From positions 12,731,439-12,795,438 of the forward strand of contig CM063506.1 of assembly GCA_032207245.1 (NCBI GenBank): a stretch of DNA of 64,000 nt. Direction: 5' to 3'. Source of the stretch: Pardosa pseudoannulata (Eukaryota; Arthropoda; Arachnida; Araneae; Lycosidae). Shown here piece after piece: positions 34,923 through 48,400 of the stretch. Position 1 is the stretch's first letter. Every line of letters starts with the position of its first letter. The position numbers and the translations under genes were made by a program. The notes under the pieces are model-generated. The model did no database searches, was not told the DNA's origin, and saw nothing but the letters and a program-made list of their open reading frames with translations.

Positions 34923-35126
34923 TAATAAATACCTCCTCTAATTTTTATTTTATATTACATCCGTCTCTATTTATAAAAAACGATGCTAATACAAATGTGT
35001 GTATATGATATATGTATATTTATTTGACTTGTTTGTGTTTACAAACAAAAGAGCTGTGTATAGCATGAATAAAGTATTAATAAATGTTAAGTAAAATTGG
35101 AAAAAAATATAAATGATTTTACATAC

Positions 35127-35260
35127 CTTTGGGTTTTAATTCCTCGTATTTCTGCTCCCATAAAATCCGGGTTTTTTGCCAAGAAGGAAAACATTGGCAT
35201 GCTGTCAATTTTCGGTAGGTTGTCTGATTGTCCTTTGGTAAATCCAGGTAGAAGAGACAT
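35127..35260 (-). pseudogene. first exon of the second transposon protein (copy 2, open)
   Basis: From ATG 35260 on the minus strand the exon reads MSLLPGFTKGQSDNLPKIDS then ends GAEIRGIKTQ before a GTATGT donor (35126 down). It is open throughout (44 codons plus 2 bases), unlike copy 1, which lost 10 bases. It resembles N-termini of YqaJ-type nuclease proteins associated with ISL2EU elements. That identification is from memory and moderately uncertain. Confidence 0.5.
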
Positions 35261-36220
35261 TTATGACAAATTGAGATTACTAAGCTATCTAGATCGATAA
35301 AATAAACCTTCAGGTTTAAATAAAAATAAATTTTGATAGCTAGAAAATTTCAGGAACTTGCAAAAACAAAATCGGAAAATAGTGCGCGCTTAAAAACAAT
35401 ACAAAAATATTGGTCTGCATGAACGATAACATCACAACCAATCACGGAGCGTTCTGATGTCACGTGATTTTCGCTTAACTTTAAAATTAATTTTTTAAAT
35501 GATGGACCCAGTTTTTTACATTTTTGAGAACATTTTTTGGAATCTACGAGTCTGAAATTATCAGAAAAACACTAAGTTGTTCGAATCCCCCACATGTGCA
35601 AATTCCTCATTCTTGTGCTTCAAGTGCTCGTGTTTTTATGATTAAAAGTGTTCTATCAAAATTAAAGGATGTTGTACATGTCTTACCTGTTAAAACTTTG
35701 ACGGCTGATAAGTTGCATTTGTTCCTCAAAAAATAATTGTAGGTTTAAAAGAAATAGGGCTTAATGTTTTATGTGTCATTACAGATAACAATTCTATTAA
35801 ATCGAAAAGCAAAATTAAATTTACTTCTCCAGCAAAATTTCAGTTTGTGCTTATCCACCCTCTAGACAGCAACAGCCACTATTTTACCTTATTGCTAGTG
35901 TTCACTTTTTTAAATGCATTAGAAACAACAAGCTAAATAAAAAAAAAAATCCTGAAAAATGTTTTTACTACCCAGATTGTTATGAAGGTTTTAATATAAA
36001 CAAACCTCACAATTTTAAAACAGCATGTTTAAATACACTAAAAGATCTACACGATATAGAATGTAATTCATTAATTAAATATGGCTATAAATTAAGCTTT
36101 AAGGCACTTTTCCCTACAAATCTAGGGAAAATGTTAGTTTGGTTTTACAAATATTTAATGAATTTGTTCTTTTGCAAATAAAATGTTTTGTGTGTCAAAA
36201 TATTTCTTACTCTAAAGTAT

Positions 36221-36734
36221 CCCAGCTAGCAACGTTACGTTGGGCCAACGTTGTACTGCATACGTTGGGCCAACGTTGATATGACACGTTGGCCAACCGT
36301 TGGCCAACGGTTGGTTAATGGTTGGCTAATGGTGGTTTGTTTACATATTGCCAACGCAATACTACGGTGGGCCAAAGTAATACTACGATAGGTCAACGGA
36401 ATACCAACGTTTATATTTCTGTTTATTATTTTGCTATAGTGTATAATATAGAATGGACATGTGCTATTACTTTGAAATAAGCTGATGTTTTTATAACATA
36501 AGTCATTTTTAAATTTTGCAATAGTTGAAAAATAGAAAATAGATATAAAAAGAATGACATAGTTTATTTTAGTCCCCACCACACATACTTACTCTGCGGC
36601 AATCCATTTACTCCTTTGAAATCTGCATTAATTTTTTTAATGATACAAACTGTTTCGTAAATAAGAAAAACGAAAATTTCCCCTTCTGAGAGCTAAAAAT
36701 AGATAATTGAAGAAAAGCACAACACAACAGAGGT

Positions 36735-36803
<69 letters not shown>

Positions 36804-37822
36804 TTTAATTATTTTTCTTTTATTTACAATTTTTTTTTTTAATTTAAATTCGGCCACCATATCCGTCTACCAAAATTCTCTACATTTTCTCTGGATTCAC
36901 AATTTTATGGCATCTGAAACACAAATAAGTAACTCAAAAAGTATATATTATAAAATGTTTTAATGTTACACAAACATTTCTTTTTATCCTTTTACCTTTT
37001 TAAAATGATTCAAAGATGATTTGAATATGTAAAAAAGTAAAGGCAAATATAATTACATCTATTAAATAAAATAAAGTTATAAAGTAAACGAGTTTCATAA
37101 CTATGATAAAGTGAAATCCATAATATTTACATATCATTATACAACTTTATTATTATTATTAAGAAAAAACACAAAAGAGTAACCTAACGATAATTTAAAT
37201 CAGCATGCTTTAAAAAAAATTATGTCACCTATCTTAAATTGACTTAAAATTTGCTATTTTCTTAAATCTGTACTAAAGAAGTGTATTGAAAGGTATTAAA
37301 GACTAAAGGGTACCAAAACACCGTGTACATACTTTTGTAAATGGTATGTTACTATTAAAAACACAAAAGAGAAACTACAGTTCAGATAGCCAAACATCGT
37401 TTTCTTCAGGAATAAATTAATAATAATGAGGGCATATCATATATATATGATAGAATATAAAAATATCAAGAGAACTTACCCTGCAAATTTGAAATCCTGC
37501 AGCGATGGCGTGTTAACCCTAAAGATGGCGGTTGATACACAACTTTCTCTTTTGGCGGAGCTTCTGCACATGCTCGTAGATATAGACGGTTACTTTTATA
37601 TTTCTTAGCCAATGGTATGCCGATATTTGTGCAAGAGGCGTAAACAGAAAATCTCTTACGTTGGCCCAACGGTTGGCCAACGTTTCAGAATTACCGATGG
37701 CCAACCAAACATTTTGCCAACTAATTACCATCACTTCATTTCCCCTTTTCAACGTTTACCCAACCAAAGACCAACAGCCAACTTATAGCCAACGAAAATC
37801 CAACGTTTCCGTGCTAGCTGGG
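36221..37822. mobile_element. 1.6-kb DNA transposon with CCAACG-rich subterminal repeats
   Basis: Inverted ends CCCAGCTAGCA(A)CG lie next to AT on each side. Inside each end, within about 200 bp, the palindromic motif CCAACGTTGG and relatives (TTGGGCCAACG, GTTGGCCAACGG) occur many times in both orientations. The interior is AT-rich with a (TA)n tract at 36739-36797 and has no recognised transposase. It is a non-autonomous element of a superfamily I cannot name. Clustered subterminal palindromes suggest multiple transposase binding sites. Confidence 0.75.
36739..36797. repeat. (TA)n microsatellite
   Basis: About 58 bp of uninterrupted TA repeat inside the CCAACG-type transposon. Confidence 0.9.
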
Positions 37823-38279
37823 ATGTTAAAACAAATTGAATAAATGATTTCTGTATGACTTGTTGCGTGTAACTGAAATAAAACAATTGAAAATTAGTTG
37901 TTCTGTTATTTTCTTTAGGAAATTTTTCCTCTTTTTTTTCCACTGTGGTAGCAAATATTCAGCAGAGAAGAATTAACAAAATAATTTTTATGGTTGAATT
38001 AATATATTTAACAGTATGCGTTAATATAAAAAGTTTTTAAATTCGCATTTTAATTTCTTATGTTTTATTACGCTGAAAGTAATACTGTGTTCATTTATAA
38101 ATACTTGGCTTGTTTAAAATTTTTTATAAATAGCACGATGAAATTCTTTTTAACCATTAATTACTCTTTCATTAAATCCTTTATTAAAATGTTAAGTTAC
38201 AATATAAATTTAATCATAAAAATACATAAATCCCCCAATTTTCCGTACTGTTCTTGGGATTTGAATTAGTTCGTTTACA

Positions 38280-39346
38280 CTGGGGAAATCTCACTTAAGT
38301 GACGTCACATTATAGTTGGGGGGCCTGGTCGGGGCCATCGTGATCATGATGACCCCGGCCTGGTTCTCGAAGGTCACGGCACAGCATGTGTGATCAATGA
38401 GTTAGATTTGTACAGTGTGAAAAAGTTAAAAAATGTATTTGTTTTATTTGCTTTCGTTGAGTTTGTGTCAGTATTAATTACACTGAGATCCAAATGCGTT
38501 AAAAAAAGACAGTAAATGTTATAGGTTATTAGTTATTTATCATTAGTTTAAAGGGAAGAAGGGACTTTTTTGACTCGGTTTTTATATATCTCCGTCACCT
38601 AGCATTCAAAATTAACACGATGTAGAAGAGGACTTGTACACTAGATAGCTTCTTAGAATAAAAAACAAAAGGTAAGTTTTACTTATTACTTTTTAATTAC
38701 TTTACATAAAATCTGTCTTTATTCTTTCAACATAATAAAAAATATTTAACAGCTTTTATACAAATTTTTGAAGATTTGTAATATATAAATTTGTGCGATT
38801 TCACGCAGTAGTGCACATGTCAACTTATGACGAAAAATTGCTCAATTTTGTAAATGTATTTTTAAATATATTAAGAGGAGTTACAACCTTTAAGTAACTT
38901 TAAAAAAACGCTTTTGGGTCTATTTTGAAAGCGTTGATAAACTCACTATCACTTCATTTGTAGTTCGATCTGCATACAATTTTTATCTCTGATTTTTTTT
39001 TTATTATTTATAATTTACATTGTCATAACTATCGTAGTCATTTCCCCACAATCGGTTAGTGCTAAGCGTAGACAATATGGCTTATTCTATGATTTGCTTT
39101 TATCTACCACATAAAGACTGAGCCTAGGGACTGTTTAGCTTCATTGAACACTTTTCTGATATTCCTATCATTTTTGAACATTGAGCTGAAGTTGGATGAA
39201 GAGGGTTTTTAAGAACCAGGGAGTAAATAGTTTATTTACACTACGTAGTGTTAGGCTTTCAAGATGGCAACAAGTATCAGTGATATGTGATTTAGTGATT
39301 TTAACATTTGTAGTAGTCTCGAAATATTATTTTTGACCTCTATAAG
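38280..39346 (+). promoter_or_regulatory. putative promoter and 5' UTR of ATP synthase subunit d
   Basis: Upstream of the start codon are a perfect CRE/ATF palindrome TGACGTCA (38300-38307) and a GC-rich imperfect hairpin (about 38327-38362). There is a consensus splice donor AG|GTAAGT at 38671-38677 that could end a non-coding first exon. A YY1-like AAGATGGC lies at 39261-39268, an element often found near start sites of nuclear mitochondrial genes. An upstream ATG at 39264 opens an 8-codon uORF ending at 39290. The transcription start is not determined. Confidence 0.45.
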
Positions 39347-39468
39347 ATGGCTGCTAAAAGATTTGTTAGATCTGGTATTGATTGGGCGGCTTTTGCCGAA
39401 AGAGTACCTGCTTCAGAGAAGCATAGCTTCCAGCAGTTTAAATCTAAAGTTGATCAATACACTAAAAA
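39347..39468 (+). CDS. ATPsynD: ATPsynD coding exon 1
   Basis: Encodes residues 1-40 plus two bases of codon 41 (MAAKRFVRSG... to DQYTK). It ends before donor GTAAGT. Intron 1 (39469-44506) holds a piggyBac-type MITE, a hAT element, two SINEs and an antisense LINE remnant. Confidence 0.96.
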
Positions 39469-42400
39469 GTAAGTTTTTATCTTTTACGATCCCCGTTTTC
39501 AGTATTACCGCTGCATGTGCGGCTGACTTACGTTGTCCTTCATATATATTCCTTTAGTTTCTATATGTTTATCATTTTCCCCCTATTTTTTGTTCATAAT
39601 TAGACATTGTAAACACTAATTTAGCGGAGTTACGATGCAAAAAATCAAGTAATATCCTTTTATTTAGCTTGGGTTAAAACTTTATTAATTTCTTATGCAT
39701 TTTGAATGTTTGCACTAAGTCACTTATAGTTGAGAGAGAATTATTGTTTTATTATGTAATTTACTATTTTTCATTTGACGTCTCAATAGTTTTAAAGTGG
39801 GAAAGATGCATATTTTCAACAGCTGATTAGTGTCGTGATTCAGTATTTCTAGATTGTTTCTTTCATTGATTGACCAATATTTAGTAACATGCCTTAAAAG
39901 TAAAGTTTTAAGTTATAATTAAACAATTAGAATTATTTATTAAACATTTGTGGTGATAAGCAAAATTTAACATTGCAAACAGTCTTTCGGTGATTTGAAA
40001 ACACTATTGCCATGTTATTTAGTTATTGATTGTAACTCACTTGTTTTATTTCAAGAAACTATTTTTCGTTTCCAGTGCACCATATAATTTATCAGTATTT
40101 TTCACAGTTCCACATAAATACTTATTGTTTAGGGAAGGGAAGTTGCATAGGTGGTTAACTTTACATTTTATGAGAGGACAGTATGCTTTCATCAAAGACC
40201 TAAAGAACATTAAAACCCCAGCCAATATTATGGATATTAGTGACATTAACTCCTATGCACAGCTATAAAAAACAGACAAAGAACTGCTTTAGTGTCTTGT
40301 ATTTAATTCCAAGTAACAACTCAGAAGCTAAACCTGAGTGACTTTAATCCTCTTAACCCTTTAACTGTCAAGTTATTTTGATGATTTGGGTACACAAATT
40401 GTCAAATTTTTTAATTGCAAAACTCAAATGTTTGCTACAAAATAAATTATACTTAGTAGTTAAAAATTTATATTTTGAAGTACATGATATATATTTGGGT
40501 ATAACAGTACGTTGCATTAATAAAAAAATTACCCCGAGTAATACTCAAGCATGACATTTTCGAATACCAGTGCTGTTCCCGAGATTATCTCGGGAATGAC
40601 AGTTAAAAGGTTAAGTTTGTATTCATACAGAATCACTCAGCGTGATCACAACAATTGTTCAGATTTACCAGTTCCTTTAATGGTACTGTTTGACCATTAG
40701 GTTACATAAAATAAACAATTTATTAAAAAAAATTTTTTTATTTATGTTAAGATTTTAATATTCCATGCTCAGTTTATAGTAGTAGAGAAGTCAGTGTGAT
40801 TTAAGAGGACAAAACATGTTCATTCCTCTCTCTAGGGTTGGCATGTTTTTGCCAAAGGTGGAAAAAACTGGTAAAAACCGTCCTGACAAAAATGCATTTT
40901 TGCCACTTTTCGCCAAGTGGTAAAAATGGATGTTTTATTTATGGGGATGTAACTATTTTAACTTTTACTAATTTTAACTATAATCTAAAAATACATAATA
41001 TAATGTTTTTTTTTAACATAGAATATTCAATGCGTCATTGAAACAGTAATCTAAATCTAAAGTTATACTACCAACAGATACAAAAAAAAAAAAGATAAAA
41101 TGAAGATTGATTTTGCAAGTTTTTATGTGCAATGTTGTTTTTAATGTAATTATTAGCTTATTTCCCCTACAAACTGTAGGTTTAAACATTTTTAGTACTT
41201 ATATACATATGTATGTATATACACTTTACAATTAAAGACAACATTACAATATTAAATTGATAAATAAAGAAAACATTTTTTATCCCATGCCTCCGTCACA
41301 TAAATTTATTTACAAAAAATAGAATATTGTATTTTCATTGCTAACATCAATGAAAATTATTTTAAATTGTTTAAATTGTCAAATTAATATTAATGAAATA
41401 CCTAATTAATATTCTGATTTAAGCCTCAATTGTATTATGTACAAAATTATTTATTTTGTTATTTATTAATTATTAATTAATTTGTACAAAATCCAACCAA
41501 TTTTTCTAGATTTTGCCATTTTTGCTGGTTTTTACCAAATTCTTTCCAGTTTTTGCCACTGTCCTGGCAAAAATAGCATTTTGCCAGCAAAATGACCAAC
41601 CCTACTTCTCTCTCTCTCTGAAATAGGGCTGCTTATCTTATGGTAGGAAATATATAAGTGAAAAGCTTAGGATAGAATAAAAATTGCAAGGCAAACTTCA
41701 AAAATTGACTTTGTTTTCAATTTTTTTTAGAATTTTTTTTCTTTCATCGTGTACTCTAAATACTATCCTGAAAAGAATTTTCTTGTAATTAACTCAAAAT
41801 TGTATTTGGAGTATTAGTACAGTTTAATGTTATAAAATGTTTTACAGTCTGAACATCAGTGTTTTTTTTTTAAATAATATATAGCATCTTTGTTTCAATG
41901 GCTGCATGTGAATAGAATTATTTTGTTAATGGTATTATAAACATTTAAATGTAAATAAAATTGTCATCTTCCATTTTCCAAAATATATACTTGCTGTGTT
42001 TGTTACTGATTACTATTATAAAACTTTATACACATATATATCTGAATTTTATTTACTTTATTTTTAGTATATTTATTGATATTTTTTTTTCAAATGTCCA
42101 TTAATGTTTAGGATAAAAATCTAGGGATAAAAAAATGCAAGGCTTTTTCTTTCAACAGCCTGTGAGAAGAAATTATGGTATTAATCTTTCCCATTTCAGT
42201 TTTAAGTGAAAGATATTTATTGATAGATGTACAAATGTTTGTTTTATGAAAATAACTGGCATTAATTATTGGGAATTAGCCAATAAAGTTTACATTTCTA
42301 TGTATAAACATTGTCTGCGAACATGTACATGCTTAATACAAAGGTGACATTTCTCTGCATATAGTGATATTTAGTCCTCATATGTGTTTACTTCTGGTTT

Positions 42401-45400
42401 GAAGAGTTTATGCTCATATTTTTCCCAATCAAAATACTATTTTCAATGTGTTTTGTGGAAGTTTATTTATAATGTGGATATTCTATATTACGTTTGCAAA
42501 CCTGTATTTGACATTGAAAATAGTTTATTTCAAGCTGTTTCAGTTTGTATATACAATACTGAAAACATGCTTTATCAACTGTAAATGGTCACCGAATTCG
42601 CTGAAAGTAATGACTTCTTAGCAATTTTATAAAAATTTCATCTCTGAATGATGGGTGAATGGTAGAATGCTGCTCTTTGGTACTGGAGCTTGTGGGTTTA
42701 AATCCTACTGATGGTATGGATGTTTGTAGCTATTTGGAATCTACTATAAACAGTAAGTCCCAGTCTCATTAGTCCTCGTGTAGCAAAACAATAGACCAAA
42801 CACTATAACCAAACCAAAAATTTCACTGTGGGTAATGAGTCATATATTAAAAATTTGTATCTGAGAAGGTTATACAAACTTGCTATTGATGGATGGGAAA
42901 TATTCTGGAAGCATAGAACTGATTTGCATAAGCAATTTGTTTGCTGAATATTTATTTTGAGTATATTGTATAAATAGTACCATTGACTTTGGATTCAGGA
43001 ATCAGATATAATAAGCTTATGCCGAACAATGGCAGATTGGTTAGTGTGCTGACCTTCGATATCGGAGTTCGTGGGTTCGAATGTCACTGTGGCATGGATG
43101 TTCATAGCCATTCAGAATCGGTTTTAAGTAGTAGGTCCCAGTTTCATTAGCCCTCGTGTTATAAAAAGTAGACCATACCATTCCAAACCAAACCAGGAAT
43201 CAGATTTGTAATTTATTATGCACAAATGTTTCTTCATTTTTATATTGGAGAAAATTTTATCACTATATTAGTATCAAATTGCCTTCCATTAATATATTTA
43301 TATATCTATTGTCCACTTCAGAAGATTCAAAATCGCATCACAAAAACATTCCAAAGCACTTCTTTTATATGTATTTATTCAGACAACACACAGTAGAATA
43401 TTTAAAGTATTACTTATATACATTAAGACATTGGAAACAAATTCTAAGAAGAAATTCAAATAATTTTAGGAATGTCACTGACTTGGAACAGACCCACACA
43501 CAATGCCCTCATGCTCTGTTCTCCCTCTCTCCCAAGTTCACAATCATAGCATCTGTTCTACTCGTAGAAGAGGCCAATCACTACACCTGCCTCCCCAACA
43601 TGATGGTTGTTGCTGCAGTCTGTAAGGTGACCTCCATTTACAGTATTAAATTCAACATAAATTATTTTCAATAACCAAATGTAGGCAAAATTAATAATAT
43701 TTAAATAATTTAATTTTTACGAAACATAAAAAAACTAAATATATTAACGACACAAAATAAACGGAACTAAAAATAATTACTCAAAACAAAAGAAATGAAC
43801 TGAGCATCTTATCATACTGGATCAGGGAAGTATGTTTTGATGGGTAACAGTTTCTCTCGTGAAATATCTTATTTTATACTTCTTCAGTCGCACATCTGCC
43901 CAGGGTGGGCTATGGTCTTCTGTAGAATCCAATTCTATGCTGCCCGCTTCTTGTACTGACTTCTCCAGTTTTTGACTTTGAGGACCTTCAGATCTATTTC
44001 AAGTTCCTCGATCTACCAGATTTGATGATCTTGGTCTTCCTCTTTTTCGGGCTCTAGTTGGTTTAGAGTTCAAAATCTTTTTGGGTGGTGCAATCATTTT
44101 CTGTTTGGATCAAATGTCTTTCCCATTTCAGTCTTTGAATTGAAATAAATTTTACTATCTCTGGCTCTGTGTACAATTTATAAATTTCCAAATTCATTCT
44201 TCTCCATGTACTTTTTATGCCTCCCAAAATATGTTACAGTGTATTTCTTTTAAAGACTGTTAATATTTTTTATCACTTTCAGTCATTGGCCACATTTCAG
44301 GTGCATAAGTAACTAAAGTTTTATAAAGTAGCAGTTTAGTTTTTCTGCTAATTAGACTAGATTATAAATATTTGCATATTCCATAGAAGCATTTATTGAC
44401 AGCAGTAACTCTGTAATGTATTTCTGATGTTATATCATTAACAGCATTCTTATTTTGTACTTAAAGTAGTTTATATGTTTATTACAATTGTATTTCATAT
44501 TTGCAGTTTGATGAGTCTACCTGAAAAAGCCCCTACTATTGATTTTGCTGCTTATCGTAATAGACTCCCAAATGCTGCTATGGTAAATGAATTTGAAAAA
44601 CAGGTAAATTCATATATTTGAGTAGACATATTTAAACCCATTGGTTTAATTTTTTCCCCAATGTTTTTACAAAAATACCCGTTCTTTTGAGGAAATATTT
44701 TGTTGATAATTGTAGCTATAAATTCTAATGTTTATTATTTATTTTATAGAAAATTTTCTAATGACTATGTAAATATTTTCTTTATTGTTGGTTCATGTTT
44801 TATTTTCATTGAACAAGATTGTTTAGTAATTATATTACTTTTGCAGAATTATAATGTAGAAAAGGAGTGGGTGCTAAATATGGATTAGGTCTATAATAAA
44901 CAGAAGCAGTGCAACAAAAATGCTTCTCAACTGTTAAATATATGCAATGATAAATATATAAACTGGAAAAAAAAAAGTCAATTTAAAGTCACAAAACAAT
45001 AAAATGAAAGCTATTATTGATCTTGCTTTATTTTTTCTTTAATATGTAAAAATGTTTTTGGATTTTAAATAAAATTACTTGAAATTAGAAAAGAAAGAAT
45101 CAAAACTGTGCCCACAGAAGGTGATATGTCACATCAGTAGTTGTAGCTGTTATGTTTTACCATTTATACACATTATTTGAAGGTCTCATCACATTTAAAG
45201 TAAAGGACATTATAACATAAATTACATCATAACTTGATAAATTTTATATTCAAATATTTTGTTTTAATTTTTTAACAATTATTACTCTGTTCTTTGTTAA
45301 AAATAATTTTTATAAAATTCTTGTCTATATAAAGACATTTTCAAAGTTTGGAGGAAATATAGAGCTTATGAAACTCTTACCTGTTTAAGATTTTATAAAT

Positions 45401-48400
45401 TGTTGATTTGCAATACTTAAGTTATATTTCCCACTTTTTTGAAGTGAAACTTAAATTAGTAGAGGAGAATTAGTGAAAAAAAGAAATTGTAATTATCCAA
45501 AAGGACTTCTATTATCATTAGGAAAAGGGAAAAGAAGCAGGGGGAAAATGTGAGGCCATAACATACCGAGAACAATTAATATGTAGACTAAATAAACTAA
45601 GATAATTATACAGTTGTACTTTAATAATCTGACTAAACATTTTAGAGCTATATACTGAATGCAAAACTGGTATACTATTTATGTGTTTAGATTATGCATT
45701 AATTTTGCATATTTTGTATAGTATATTGAATGTTTATTTTGTCTTCTAAATTGTAATACAAAAATTATTTTGGACTATATTTTATGCTTTTACAAACATT
45801 AAATTATAACATTTCATAATAAGCATACAGTGTTGTTGTCAACTTTAAGCACCAGATCTCTCTAATAACACCTTGTTGCAGCAATACTTCGTAGCACTTC
45901 CAACTAAACATGTGACAAACTTTGTCATCACTAGACTTCATAATAGCTTTTTAAATTTTAATGTTTTTCTCAGTTTATGAAAGATGTATCCAATTAAATA
46001 CAAACTAGTGGCGACATGAAGTATTAGTTTCAATGTCTACAGTAATCTTTGCTCAGACTTGCTGGTAACTTCCTTTTTTACTTTATGTAGAAAGTTAAAT
46101 ATATGTAAAAAATTTATTAATCGATAATTTATCATTTGAAATTTTATTTTAACCATAAAATATTATAATTTCTTCTTTTTATTATACCATAGTAACATGA
46201 TTTTCAAGACATATTTTTATAGAACATATTTTTTAAAGATGCAGTTGTTTTAGATGTTTTCCTAATGGTTAAAGTAATTTTTTGTCCAATTAGTTTTTTC
46301 TGTGTATTTTTTACAGCATTTAAAAAATAGACCTCATATAAAAGTAATAATAAAAGATGTAATTGATATTTTAGTGTAAGATTGTGAGAAGTATGCTATA
46401 CTTTTAATTTTTTTTTGCTTTGTGTTAGCTACATTTATTAATTTTTTTTTTCATTTCTAGTATAATAGTTTGAAAGTTCCATATCCTGCTGATAAAGTTT
46501 CCTCTCTTATTGATCAACAAGAGAAGCAAGTGGTACGTTTCTAAGATATGTTTATTTAGTTTGTTTTGCTTATTAAATTTATTTTTAATTTGTTTTTGTA
46601 ATTTTTTAATTGGTATATATTTAAATACCTTTATTTTGTCTAATCCATTTAATTCAAATTTTTTATTTACAAATATGAGATTTAAAAAAGTTGTTTCTTT
46701 TATTGGTAATTTTGTGGTTAAAAGAAAAATATAGTTTTCATATACTCAGTCTATCTTTGATATATACCCTCACATTGTTTCTTTCTGCCTTTAATTTGCT
46801 TTTCTGATATCAGTTTCAAAAGTTAAAGAACATTGATGTTACTAGTTATTCAAAATTCATAATACAACTTATGTAAATTCTACACTATAAAAGTATAAAT
46901 GATTTGTAAGATTATTTCATGCTTTTATTGGAGTTGTGTCATCCTAAATGTAGATTCTTATCAATAAATTAATATAGTTTGAGAATTCATTCTCGCAACT
47001 CTTGTGGGTGTTTTTTATTTGAGGGGGGGGAATATTTTACTTCAGTGCCTGGTTATAGTTTAATCTAATGTTTATTGTATCAGAAAATAGACTTATCATA
47101 AATAAAATTTATGATTTTGAAATTTGATATTCAAGATTTAAAAATCCAATTCTAAGAAGACTAATTTGTTTAAGATCTAAAAGATCAAAAAAGTTTTGTA
47201 AGTTTTTCCTTTTAATTGCTAAAATTAAAGCAGTCACTGAAATTTATTAAATCTAATATTAGTAACATGCAGTTATTTTTTATGCTAAATTTACTTTTTT
47301 TTTGTTCCAGGTTTTTGACTACAAATGATACAAATTTCTGTGTTTTTTACTTAAACATAATCACCCCTGGATTCCAATTGAGATTTCATTTGTAGCAATT
47401 GTCATTGAAAACAAAATATCAATAAATTTAGTTTAAAACTCGATTTTTTTATCAGCTGATGCAGAAGTATCCCCATTTAAAAAAAAAAAAAATCTGTATA
47501 GAGCTCTCTGCCTCTAAGCTAAAATCATCTGCTGATTTTATCTATTGTATGGATTTTTGCTTGAGAAATATATGCCGTATAAACATGCACTTGATTCCTA
47601 TTGCCAGATAATTAGCATTTATTTATCTATTTTGAGTAAGTAAATCCTTATCAAAACCAGTCACTTAACATTTTTAAATAATTAAATTTCTTCCAGCAAA
47701 AAATATAAATGAAAACTAACAGGTTAATCATAAGCAAGTAGATGCCTTTTTTAATCTGTTCAATTCTTAAGTGGCTGTCTGACTTGCTTCATGTAGAGAT
47801 GAGCAAAATCGAATATAAGAACCAATGTATTCAGTTTCTAGCCTGTATTAATATTCTGGGAGGCAGGTGAGAGAGAGGTTTGGAATCGGAAAGAAAAATT
47901 CCCCCTCTCCTATGGTTGATATAAATTGCGGGAATTCTTTAGCAATGTATAGCAAATGCCTTAAGACCATATATGTAGAGGACTCATTACACAGTATCAG
48001 CCAAGAAGTATATAAATTTTTTTTTTGCAGCAAGAGTTGTAGCAATAGCCATACATTAAAAATGTTTATTTTTTAAAAAAAGCTATCACTGTTTTGCAAT
48101 TAATATTTCTGTTAATTTTTCCTTCTGAAAATTCTGAATTTATTGTTGAAGTTTGCTCAAGATCAAATAGTATAAAATCTAAAAATTCTCATAAAATTTT
48201 AAATATTTTAAAGTAGTTTTTTATTAAGTAATTAATAGTTCATTACATGTTGTCTTAAATTGATTATTTGAATATGAAATAGGATTTTAAAAACATCTTT
48301 AATTTCAACTTTTTATTTCAGTCTGAATGTACTAGCATATAGCCTGTCATATGACAGGATCAGTAAAATTTTTAATTTTCCAGAATTGTAAAGGTACCCT

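Larger units (their letters stand above)
33826..35609 (+). mobile_element. ISL2EU-like DNA transposon, internally deleted, copy 2
   Basis: It matches 1159-2945 end to end. Terminal inverted repeats are TGAGGAATTTTCAC and GTGCAAATTCCTCA. Deleting it with one AT restores the reading frame of the surrounding P-like transposase, which supports a 2-bp AT duplication rather than TTAA. It carries the same two convergent first exons and the same antisense SINE tail. Confidence 0.85.
33465..36181 (+). pseudogene. P-element-like (THAP9-type) transposase pseudogene, split by insertion
   Basis: Before 33826 the + strand reads IKFLVEQISFLC, YSSDTLIFSTLL, RFIRKSNIINIPH and ILMLHEIHLKEYVEYKGG. After 35609 it continues ARVFMIKSVLSKLKDVVHVL, GLNVLCVITDNNSIK, HPLDSN, FKCIRNNKLNKK and YGYKLSFKALFPTNL. 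These follow the order of P-element/THAP9 transposases: the leucine-rich region, then the RNase H-like core with acidic residues in the DEIH-like and TDNN motifs, then the insertion-domain region. Stops and a frameshift near 35920 show decay. The first catalytic position reads LHEIH rather than DEIH-like. The ISL2EU-like element interrupts it in frame between AAT-ACT-AA and TTCT. Confidence 0.8.

Noticed and set aside
43279..43674. 131-codon open frame in intron 1
   Set aside because: No recognisable domain, biased AT-driven composition, and it overlaps no conserved sequence. Probably chance.
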